Shown piece after piece: positions 34,847-44,200 of a stretch of DNA of 64,000 nucleotides. The notes beneath the pieces are model-generated. The model was not told where the DNA came from, did no database searches, and worked only from the letters and a program-made list of their open reading frames with translations. Each line of letters opens with the position of its first letter. Within the stretch, counting starts at the first letter, position 1. A program made the translations under genes and the position numbers. The stretch comes from Phragmites australis (lineage: Eukaryota > Streptophyta > Magnoliopsida > Poales > Poaceae), in assembly GCF_958298935.1 (NCBI RefSeq), contig NC_084928.1, positions 16,461,501 to 16,525,500 on the forward strand, written 5' to 3'.

Positions 34847-36310
34847 TGTTGGAGGGTGAGCTCCTATCGCAGGGATCCGGAGGGACCCCTTTTTGAGATT
34901 CGGCTAGGGGGATGATTCTGAATATGTTTACGGGAGAAATAAATGGATGTAAACGCAGTGGCAGGTGGGGTGGAATGATCTAATGTAGAATGCAGTAAAT
35001 GCACTGGAGGGATTTTTAGACAGGTTCGGGCCGCACTGAGCGTAATACCCTACTCCTGTGTGGATGCTATAAATGCCTTGAGAATATCACTCAGGAATGT
35101 TGCTGGTTACAAAAATATTTCTCTATCCTAGAGCTTCGGACTCCTTGTTCTTCTGTGGTCTCAGCTTCTGTGCTAGTACTGAGGGTTCTTCGAGTCTTGG
35201 CATATGTGCTCTCTTTGAACCCTCTAAGAATGTGTGTATCAGCCTTCTCTTTTGTCCGTGCCGCTGGCTCTCTTAAATACCCACCAGCGGTAGCGTGCCG
35301 CGAAAGGGAGGGCACGAGTTTCAAGGTGCCATAAATGGAAAAGTGGTCATTATGGGCTGCTGCGCGAAGTGACGGGGGGTTGAAAACGCGCCCCCCGCCC
35401 TGTCTTCGGTCGTCATGATGGCGCTGGCAACAGGCGCCATGGAGAGGGCCCACCGGGTAGCCGTAGAGCAGCCCGGCGTGCCCACCCGATCTTGTTCGTC
35501 TGACACAGCAGGGCGGTAGGCGGGGCGCCTCGGGCCTTGTGATGCTATTCCGAGACGCGCCGGATGATGTGGGATGGGACCCGTGCATTAAATGTCCCCA
35601 CGCCCTTCTGCCAGAATGTGGCAGGGATTGACACCGAGCGTGGCAGGAGCGGTTGGAGGTGACAGGCCACGCGCCCTTTAAATGCGGCATCAGTCCTTTC
35701 ACAGGCTGACACCTCACCGCTGGACCCTTGTGGGGGCCACCGACGTATGACTTCTTGGGCCGTCGGGGAACCGAGTGCTCGGGGGTCACTGTTCACATCC
35801 CCGAGCACTCTCTCCCGGAAACCCCCTCTCTTGGTCCTCGGGGGACCGAGTGCTCGGGGGCCACTGTTTATGGCCCCGAGCACTCTCTCCCGGAATTGAC
35901 TGTTCGGATCCTCGGGGAACCGAGTGCTCGGGGGCCGCTGTTCGCAGCCCCGAGCACTCTCTCCCGGAACTACCTTCCTTGGGTCCTCGGGGTACTCGGG
36001 TGCTCGGGGGCCACTGTTCACGGCCCCGAGCACACCATTCCCGATACTCAGCTTTTCTGGTCATCGGGGGACTTGGGTGCTCGGGGGCCACTATTCATGA
36101 CCCCGAGCACTCTCTTCCCGGTCACTTGGTCTTCGAAGATCATCGGGGAACCTGGGTACTCGGGGACCACTGTTCATAGCCCCGAGCACCCTCTCCCGGG
36201 ACTTAGTCTTTTCGTACCTCGCGGAGATGATCCCCGCGGGAGGGCGCCACGTGGTGGATTACTGGCCTGGCCTTGGGATTCGGGGACCTCTGGTTCCTGA
36301 TTCACCGACA
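34847..36310 (-). repeat. Element C 5' LTR
   Basis: Plus-strand ends TGTTGGAGGGTGAGC and TTCACCGACA, 1464 bp. It holds six palindromic repeat units at 35760-36200. The ORFs across it on both strands (up to 232 codons) are by-products of the repeat, since the 3' LTR shows related but broken versions of them. Confidence 0.92.
35760..36200. repeat. Six ~72-bp palindromic tandem repeats in element C 5' LTR
   Basis: Each unit holds CCGAGTGCTCGGGGGYCACT and CCCCGAGCACTCTCYCCCGG separated by about 10 bases. The two arms are near-complements, so every unit can form a hairpin. On the element's own strand the array lies close to the outer (U3) edge of the LTR. Confidence 0.88.
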
Positions 36311-36315
36311 GCAGC

Positions 36316-38841
36316 TCCCCTCTCCCTCTCTCTCTAGCACTCTCTCCTTCCCCCTCAAAATCCCACCTCAAAAGAAGGAATCGAGGTGTGCATGTGGTAT
36401 CTACGTGATTACTAGCTCGTAAGCTATCCATCCCTCCAATTCATTTTTGTTTTTCCGAAGGATTCGAGCCGATTTTTACGTCTTTTGGTGTTCATAGTTG
36501 AAGCACAAGAAGCACCGGGGTTCTTCCTCTTCCCGAGCTTTCCTCCTTCAACCGACTGTCCCCAAGTTCGGCAAAACATCTTGGGTGAGTCCCCTAGGCA
36601 TCCATGGAAAGAATCCGTGTTTTGGTACGATAGATTTCAAATTTAGAGTTCGGGTTGTGAAGTTCATGAGTTCTTAAGGTTTTGGACTAAATTAAAGGAT
36701 TTTAGGAGATTTGAGTTAGGAATCATGTTGCTAGGTTGATGGGTGAATTCTAGACTCTGTAAACTATTTCAAACATATCTCCCTTTGGATTGAGAAGCTC
36801 GCAAATCAAATTGGCTATTTTCCTTGCGAATAACAACTATTCGGAGCTCCATAGTTACTGTTCATCAGGTGATATGAGGCTTGCAAAATTCATAATAAAT
36901 TCTCCATAGCTTCAAAAATTATGAAACCAATTTTGTTGGTTTCATAATAACCTCCTATACCTATTAAAACTGTCCCAAAATATTAAATAATTAACTAATG
37001 TGTTGGGATGAATTAATTAGGTTAAGGCTTCATCAATTCACCGTTAATTCTTTACAAGTCCAAAATTAGTGAATCCAATTTTGCTAGTCTTCTTATGGCT
37101 TGTTCCAACTAGGAAAAATATTTTCATGCATTATAAAACATATTTTATGCCATTTCATCGTATGCTTATCGCGGTGTATTCTTTTCTTTGTGATCATCGT
37201 ACCAGAGAGTGACAGGTTTTCGCATGAAGGTTTTGTGGTTGATCTTGATTGGAAGAAGAATAGCAAGGCAAGCATATAAGCATATTGCACACTTGAATGA
37301 ATTGTAGAGTCTAAATTGATAAATTATGCTTTATGTATGTTTGCATGTTTAGTGAGTTAATGTTGGGTCAATGTGGGTAGAACCTATTTGATGCATCATC
37401 TCTACCTTGACTTATTGATAAATCCGTATCCTTGTAACCTGGGCTTCATATAAGGTTGTTAATATAAAAGTGATACGAGATGCTTAGCAATATATAGGTC
37501 ACCGGTAGAAGTCGAGTGGTGGAGTGTTCCATCGCTCATGAGCTATATGTTTACTTATGGTTCATACTGCAAATATTGATGATGGTCAGATGAGTGGTGA
37601 GGATGATATGAGATGTGGGCAGTGTTAGGAGTATCATCTACCTTGGAGGAGGTTCCTGGAGTAGTTTGGGGAGGGAGCCCGGATACTGTAGACTGTGCAT
37701 CAGTTAAGCACCGACCATTGGCTTAAGCACTTATCGTACTCATCACATATTGATCTAATGGTAAGATAAGCTGAATACCTCTATAGTTGTGATCATTTAG
37801 ACCTGAACATCGACGGTGTGAGCGGGCGGGCTTGTAGAGGTACCTAGTTTGTTCTAGGAGTAGTTCTGGATACCTCCGCACCGAACAATGCATGTATCAA
37901 ATGGTTAAGGCTTATTAGGAAAGGTTGTCACGATTACCCTATTGTGTGCACTTTAGCGGGTGGCACAAGCCAAATGGTCCTTGTGTCGTGTGGGTAAAAG
38001 AGTATCCTCCTGCAGGGTGTAAAAACATTTCGAAATGCAGCGTTCTCGGTCATGAGCATGCTTTCTGTCCATGCGCACCATCGTAGAGTTTCATTGTGGG
38101 TTAATGGTGGTATGAGTGATGGTTGAAAAATGTTGATGTTAGCTCTGATATATTACTTTGGTTCCTCTTACACTCATGTAACAGTTGTTGGATTTCAGTT
38201 TATGTTGGTTAAGTATAGATGCTGACAGATATGTCTAGGTTGCTTAAGCATATTAAATGTACTTAACCTTGTGGATATTTTCTTGCTAATAGCTCAATGC
38301 ATGATCTTTGGAGTCGGGTTATTTATATGTACCCTATATGGATTAAGTCTTGCGAGTACCTTCATACTCAGCTACTCTACAGGTTTTGCAGGTGAGGAAG
38401 AGGTGATGTTTGGCTACTTCATGCCTCTCAGGGGTGGTGGCGAGTTTGAGTAGTGCATCCTACTCAGTTGGCGTGCTTTTGTGATAGAGTCTAAGGGTAT
38501 ATGGCTTCATCCTCCTATTGTTGTATAGTTTTCAGTCTTTCGCTGCTTAGTTTCTTTTGCTGGTTAGGAGTTGAGTTGTCTTAGTCTCCTTCTAGCTTCT
38601 TTTTGTTGTAAATTGTAATAACTTATTGCATGGTTAAGAACTTGTAATATAACTTTAATTACTTGCTCTTTCTTAAGCTGTGTTGTGATGGTATATGCTG
38701 TAAAGGCATGTGTTCTGATCTTAGACACAAAACACGTGTCAGGACTGCTGGGATAATATTCTAGTTAATCATCGAGATTGTGATTATGAATAATGATCCT
38801 CCTGGTGATTAATTAGAATATTATCTGGACAGTTTCTCACC
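36316..38841 (+). repeat. B2 3' LTR, right part
   Basis: Continues the LTR exactly where C interrupted it (TCCCCTCTCCCTCTC) and ends GGACAGTTTCTCACC. Compared with 17740-20326 it lacks most of the CTCCGG-type minisatellite (around 36840) and has a 40-base AT-rich extra stretch near 36980. Confidence 0.88.
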
Positions 38842-38846
38842 ATACT

Positions 38847-38918
38847 CAAAGGGTTGATGCCATTGGACGACTAATGTGTTTTGTTTCTTCTTTCACCGCA
38901 CGAAAGTGGAGGGCTGTG
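38847..38918 (+). pseudogene. Possible 3' end of CRM-like pol
   Basis: Between the end of B2 and the CRM-like LTR lie 72 bases ending AAGTGGAGGGCTGTG, which would serve as a polypurine tract before the TGATGAGG start of the LTR. The reading CVLFLLSPHESGG is too short to identify. This is called only from its position. Confidence 0.3.
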
Positions 38919-39780
38919 TGATGAGGACATCACTCCTTCGGATACACACACCTCATTATTTATATTTTCTTGGTAAAGAGTAGGATGCTACTAAGTTTTG
39001 TGTTGGTTTATTGCTTAGGAATATGAGAGAAATATCACAAGCTTATCTGAACGTCATCCTTCGAAGGCTAAGTCTATTTGAACTTAAAATCGAGTCCTAG
39101 TTGAACTCCAAAGTTTACTCGAAGTCTAGTCAGACTCGAGTTGGAGGTCGAGTCTCAGGACATCATGTCAATAAAACAGGCATAATTTTTGCATACGAAT
39201 TTCAATTGAGGCGTTCTTGGACTTGCTGGAAAGCTTATGATAAGGCTTTTCCAATAGATCTGCTCTCGACCATAGATTCCTTATAGTTTAGTCAGAGTTG
39301 ATAAAATAAGATGTTGCATCACAGTTGTGAGCCTTATCAGGTCTTGTAAGCGTGTCGGGGTCAGGGTCTAGGTTGTGTACGCCTCTCTCCATGGATGCAC
39401 AACCCTAGGTTTACCTCCTCACGTTCCCCCTATATATACAATAGCTGTTGTAGTTTAGATTTGGGTTCTACTTAGATTATTCTATTTTAGACAGTTTCAC
39501 CATATATTGGTTTGTGGAACCCAAACTTGAGTACTTCATTGGTAATAGCAATATTTAAATTGCATCTATATGTTCTTGCTTGTGTTCTCAATTCGCTTGC
39601 AGGAAAAGCCTTCTTGGTAAGGTCAATCGCGTCTTAGTATGATTGATAACCATAGAGTAGTGGTGTAGTGGTTGCGAGGATTTTCGATCTGTTTTGGTAG
39701 ATGCCTTTGGATCATCAATGTCGAAACTCCACCAATCGACTTATCATATTACCTTCGGAAGATCGGATAAACTCACATCA
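38919..39780 (+). repeat. CRM-like (centromeric chromovirus) LTR
   Basis: 862 bp starting TGATGAGGACATCAC and ending ACTCACATCA, so the ends TGATG/CATCA are inverted repeats. The start resembles the TGATGAAGACATCC start that I recall for CRM/CRR centromeric retrotransposons, and GTCGAAACTCCACC and CTTCGGAAGATCGG near the end are also words I associate with that family. Both are from memory, not a search. No 5-bp target duplication was seen (CTGTG on the left, ATATA on the right), so it may be a truncated 3' end rather than a solo LTR. Confidence 0.5.
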
Positions 39781-39964
39781 ATATATATATATATATAAAT
39801 AATGTTTCTCATGTCCTTTGTTTCACAATAGGTTAGTCTTGCTCTTTTTTGGAATTGACTTCGCCGACCGAACGGGGTAGAACGAGGCCAGTGTGCCACT
39901 CCATTGTATAAAGTTTCTTGGCTTTGGCCCCCCAAAATCAAAACCAAAACCGCGAAGGGGCAGC
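39781..39964 (+). other. Element A 3' internal remnant with polypurine tract
   Basis: An (AT)n run at 39780-39796, then about 150 bases without an ORF of note, ending CGCGAAGGGGCAGC directly before the TATTGGGG start of the 3' LTR. That is the expected place and composition of a polypurine tract. Confidence 0.6.
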
Positions 39965-40693
39965 TATTGGGGCATTGGTACCACGGGCCTCCGTTCATTA
40001 ACTTTGGCCACAATGGTCAAATCCCAAAACTCATAAAATGACATATAGATAGAGATAGTTCCCTTTATGTTCTGTAGGATTTAGACTCGAGAAGCCACAA
40101 CAACTCAAGGAACAAAGTCCGGAGGCGAAGCCCCTAAGGGCGAAAGGGTAGGACAAACCCCGAAGGGTGAAGAGCTTAGAGAAGCCTTGAAGCCGAAGGG
40201 GTACGACGAAGCTAGAAGGCAACGAGTATAGCGAAGAGCCAAGACCAAAGGGTTGTGATGAGGCCCCAAGGATGAAGGATCCGACACAAGTCCTAAGATC
40301 GAAGGGAGGTGGTGCGAGGTCCTTCGGTCACAAAGTGAAGGCTAGTTTTGAGAGGGACTCGCAAGCCAGCTGAAACCAGTGAGGGGTTGGCTCAACGGAA
40401 GATTGCTAGCAGTCTCGGTGCTAAGGGTCCAATGTGAGACATCTAAAACATGTGTCAAGATTCTGTTACTTAGAACAATTTATGTACATAATGGCCATAA
40501 TCCCCTTAAAGATACCCTAGAATATCCCCTATCGGTAGTTAGAATATTCCTGTAGATAAGAGCAAATGTGTAATGACAATAGAAGTGGTTGAGGTATATC
40601 TATAAATACCCCTACTCACTCCATATAAAAAGAGAGAAAGAGCTATTACATTAACAGTTATTACACTGTCACTGTGTTATGATTACGATCACA
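39965..40693 (+). repeat. Element A 3' LTR
   Basis: 729 bp, TATTGGGGCATTGGTACCAC to GATTACGATCACA. It aligns with 1555-2287 throughout and ends about 600 bases before the FIP37 start codon. It keeps the TATA box at 40601-40608 that the 5' LTR has lost. Confidence 0.8.
40601..40608 (+). promoter_or_regulatory. TATA box in element A 3' LTR, facing FIP37
   Basis: TATAAATA in ATCTATAAATACCCCTACTC. Transcription from here would start near 40630 and read out of the LTR into the FIP37 promoter and first exon in the sense direction. Confidence 0.55.
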
Positions 40694-40713
40694 ATAGTTG
40701 AAGTTAGATTGTA

Positions 40714-40973
40714 CTGTTCCTTAAAAAAATGCTACATCTATTTTCAAATAGATGATGTTTAAGGATGCATGCAATCAACTTTTAGAAACTTTGATAGTTA
40801 ATATAACCAAAAGTATTATGATTTCTCACGTGGACATAATATTATTATATTTTCAACTAATATTTTTCTAATAATTATGTTTTTAATAATAAATATTTAG
40901 AAAAAGCAACCGTCAAATGTACTGGAGACCTTACCATTGTGTTAGATGATAAGTAAAAATAAGACGGAGGTAG
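40714..40973. mobile_element. Stowaway-like MITE
   Basis: The right end GACGGAGGTAG next to TA matches the Stowaway terminal consensus CTCCCTCCGTCCC read in reverse with few changes. The left end, CTGTTCCTTAAAAAAA next to TA, is much more diverged. 260 bp, AT-rich, as usual. It lies between the LTR of A and the FIP37 promoter. Confidence 0.45.
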
Positions 40974-41294
40974 TAATATACCTTGTAGTTTGGAAATTCA
41001 ACCCAAAGCCGGCACCTTGCTTTTGGGTCCACGGAACGCGCGCTCTCTAGGAATTCTGCGCCTTCAATTTTCTCGGCTCAAATCTTAAAATGCGTCGTTC
41101 CCAGCCCAAAAGCCGACTCCTCGATCTTCCAGTCCCGAAGGCTCCCTCGGCCGCCGTCCTCAAGCTAGGTTAAAGCGCTGCTCGCCCGCCGGCCTCCTCC
41201 TCCCCCGCTTATTTTCCTCGGAGCGTGGAGGAGGAAGCTCAACCTTGCACGCAGGCTCTCCATTCACCGCCCTCTACGTTGGCCGTCGCTACAG
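40974..41294 (+). promoter_or_regulatory. FIP37: FIP37 core promoter and 5' UTR region
   Basis: No TATA box is evident. The sequence turns from AT-rich to GC-rich with AAAGCCGGCACC, GGGTCCACGGAACGCG and AGCCCAAAAGCC (a site II-like TGGGCT on the other strand), usual in TATA-less promoters of broadly expressed plant genes. CT-rich tracts (CCTCCTCCTCCCCC) around 41200 probably lie in the 5' UTR. Only about 70 bases separate the MITE from the first of these elements. Confidence 0.5.
41090..41173 (+). CDS. Possible upstream ORF of FIP37 (27 aa)
   Basis: ATG at 41090 reads MRRSQPKSRLLDLPVPKAPS and seven more residues to a TAA at 41171-41173, 121 bases before the FIP37 ATG. The peptide is basic and proline-containing with no recognised motif. 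If transcription starts upstream of 41090 it is a uORF that ribosomes must pass. No later ATG occurs before the main start. Whether it lies in the mRNA is unknown. Confidence 0.35.
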   Translation: MRRSQPKSRLLDLPVPKAPSAAVLKLG

Positions 41295-44200
41295 ATGAAC
41301 ACGGATCCAGGTATCCTTGGGCCTGCGTGGCGGAGTACGTACTAATTAATATCGGTTTAGGGCTTATCTCAAGAAGTTCTTGGGGGTTATTCCACGGCAT
41401 GTCCGCCGCTGGCCATTTGCTTCTTATGGTTCTTGTTGCGGCTGCTTCTCTGCAGGCGAGAAAAAGCCGTTCGGCGATCTGGACGACGATGACGATGACG
41501 TCTTCGCTTCCAAGAAGGTTAGGTGATTGTTATTATTTTTCGGTGCTGTTATGATCTATCTAGAGCAAAATCTTTTGATTCTATTTGTATTTGGCTGCTG
41601 GAACAATTCATAGCGAATTTTAGGCATCAGCAGGCGGAGTCCCTGCTGTAAAAATTACTGTTCATATTTGGCTGCAATTAGGAAGAGGAATGTGAGTATG
41701 GAGGAGGGAATTTGTGGTGGGATTGTGCATGGAAAATTGCTTTCTTGTTCTAGTCCAATGCCTTTGTGGCAGTGTTCACCTACTGTAGCAGAAAGTATGC
41801 AAACCAGTGTTACCTGCACACTCGTGTCCAAATTTTTTTGCCGAATCGGACACCCTGAATCTGTGTTGAATTCCGAGTTGTATTTCGCGTGTCCAAATTT
41901 TCTTTGCCGAATCGGACACCTGAATCCGAGTCGGATTCCGACACCCGTGTACGTGTCTAGGTAACACTGATGCAAACAAATAGCTATATGCTAGACATTT
42001 TTCATGTGAGCTTTGAGGCATCTTACAAATTTATAAACAAATATACAATGAGCTTACAAGCATCAACTAGTAATTTGTAAAACGGTAGCAGGCAGCATGA
42101 AGTAGAACCATCAGTCCATCACACTACTACACTAGCCCTATGTCAAACCCTAAACTAATTGACATGGAGCAAAAAATTCCCCTCCCACACAGCTGCCTAG
42201 ACGCGTCCAGAAATAGTCTAATCCTGCTTTCTAAACCGTCTAGGACCATGTTTGACCGTTTAGACGGTCTAGCCGACTAATGTAGCATTTACCCCCTAAA
42301 CTCAACACCAACCCGTCAACTAGCGTCTAGTTGTCGTCTAGACTGCCTAGACGATTGTTTAGGCGAACACTGCTTTGTGATAAAACTGGTGGCAAATTCT
42401 AGGAAATTGATTTAAGCCATGATGAAGGTATTCATCTTGGAAATCAACTCCCTTCCAATTGTCTTCCCATTTCGTATGTTTAAAATGATGGGAGTTGGAC
42501 CCTCAAAATTTGCATCCCACTTAAATTCTCATGCCCACTCCTACTGACCATGGAATAGACTTCAAATCTGTCCCGAAAATTACCTCTGACCAAACTGGCT
42601 GTGGTTTTCAACATTGTATTAAGTGAAGAATGCTTAGCAGTTTAGGGCATGTTTGGTTTGTTAGCCTTCCCTTGCCAAGGCTAGGCAAGGCAAGGCAAGG
42701 CAAGGGAAGGCTAGGTTAGGCAACAGCCAAAATCATGCATCTTTGCCTACTAGCAATGCTAGGCATTGGAATAGTGTCCATTGAATTAGATGCTATGGCC
42801 AATTTCTTATCATACATGGCTTAGGAAGCCAAACAACTTGTAGGATAATGAAAAGATGGTGCATACCTTGGTTTGGGTATGAAGTTGAATCATGTAATTG
42901 TATTATACTGGTTACTGCAGTAATCAAGAAAATACTGCCCTTTTTAGCCTTTATTAGATTCATTGCCTGACTGCTGTAGCAGACATGAGATTCTGTGATT
43001 TTGACCAACAGCTGCTGCATTAAGACTGGAATTTGTGGTGCAGGAAAATACAAAGGTGGAGGAAAGTGCACCAGGAGCTGCGACAGGAATGATTCTGTCT
43101 CTTCGTGAAAGGTACATCACGTTTCATGTTTGACCTTTTTAGCTATTGATTTTTTGTTAGCATATAAAAGCAGTTATATTGTTAATGATGAACATTTGAC
43201 TGAGTTTCTACTCCTTCTGAAGTTTGCAGGAATGTAAACATAGCCTTGCATCCTGCCAGGTTTGTTGTTATTCACCTTTCCTACTGTTTTCGTTTATTAG
43301 TGCATTAAAATACTATAAAATATGTTTTTGTTGTATTACTCTGTTATTATTCCATAATTTTGGTATAATATGATCACTGTAAATCAGCATTTCACTTGGT
43401 AATCAGTTTTTGTTCAAGTGGAAAGAAAATATTTGCATGTAACTGTTAACTGTACAAGAAAATAACCAAAAGACAAATATGCAAGATATGCTGCTGCCAG
43501 TTTTTGTTGAATATGGTGTAGAAATCACGCTGTCCTTTGCATCTACATAAAAAAACAAAAGCAGAAATCCTAAATTTGTAGCACACATCTACTGTAGTGT
43601 AAGTGTAAGCCCAATACTTGACTAAGTCTATCTGTCTACTTAATTTGTTAGTTGGTTTTGGATATCAAGTTAAATTATTTAGAGATAAGATAATATCTAT
43701 TAATTAGAATCTTAGAGAAAAGATTTCTTAGCAAGATTGTTAGGGATGACTCCTATATAAGATTAAGAGATCACAGCATCTATTTCAGTTAAACAAGAAA
43801 TAAATCAAGTCCCAAGAACTTGGCATGATCAGAATTCAGAGCCTTTTGCCGCGGGTACAAGCCCTGTTGGTGACGAGGGCAATCTACGCCATTATCTTCC
43901 GCCTCCAACCCACACCTACCATATTACTAAAGCACGTTGCTTCTGTTATGTTGCCAATATAATATGCATCAACTAAGGAGCATTGTGTAGTCAAACTTGA
44001 CTGGAGAAACAGAAAGCCAGCTGCCTATAGATAAAAGTGCACTGCTGAAAAAATAAATTTCTTTTCAAGATTGAGGTAGAAAAGTGAAATTGTTATGGGA
44101 GAAATGGGAGATGAAGTAATATTTGTCTGTGCTGTTAATCGCACGATTGTCACTTGCCCTCTGTTCCAGTGACTCGTCTACCTAGTTAAATATATGACCC

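Larger units (their letters stand above)
22582..36310 (-). mobile_element. Element C: Ty3/gypsy Tat-type retrotransposon with antisense gene
   Basis: 13,729 bp, flanked by a perfect 5-bp target duplication GCAGC (22577-22581 and 36311-36315) in the 3' LTR of B2. Without C the two sides rejoin to the uninterrupted LTR sequence seen at 17710-17740. LTRs: 22582-23871 (3' LTR of the element) and 34847-36310 (5' LTR). Gag and pol read on the minus strand from about 34780 down to 28790, and a separate gene reads on the plus strand from 24408 to about 27560. This is the Grande/RIRE2-like layout. By eye there are about 14 differences in the first 240 LTR bases, so the insertion is of moderate age. 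gag and pol have stops and a frameshift. Confidence 0.93.
17425..38841 (+). mobile_element. B2: internally deleted Tekay-like gypsy element, split by element C
   Basis: 5' LTR 17425-20326, primer site, decayed gag, then a 3' LTR lacking its first ~45 bases (22329-22581 continued at 36316-38841). All of pol and the polypurine tract are missing, so an internal deletion removed everything from the end of gag to just inside the 3' LTR. The flanks are GTACT (17420-17424) and ATACT (38842-38846), a probable 5-bp target duplication with one change. Element C lies inside the 3' LTR, so it came later. Confidence 0.8.
1555..40693 (+). mobile_element. Element A: old Ty3/gypsy retrotransposon, Tat/Grande type, interrupted by nested insertions
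   Basis: The outer element is bounded by two similar LTRs, 1555-2287 and 39965-40693, in the same orientation. Inside are a primer-binding-site-like stretch, gag, protease, RT, RNase H, integrase, a 101-bp tandem repeat and an antisense ORF, the order known for Tat/Grande-type elements of grasses. All its ORFs are broken. Later insertions (B1, the F-box region, B2 with C inside it, and the CRM-like LTR) separate the antisense ORF from the polypurine tract at about 39952-39964. No target duplication was found: the flanks are GTTTC on the left and ATAGT on the right. It is possible that the two LTRs do not belong to one insertion. Confidence 0.7.

Noticed and set aside
35091..36300. Long open frames on both strands across the element C LTR (up to 232 codons)
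   Set aside because: They arise from tandem GC-rich repeats; the same region of the other LTR breaks them, and no domain is recognisable.
41225..41554. 109-codon plus-strand frame starting MEEEAQPCTQ as the FIP37 start
   Set aside because: It reads through intron 1 in another frame. The spliced ATG at 41295 gives the conserved acidic N-terminus of grass FIP37.
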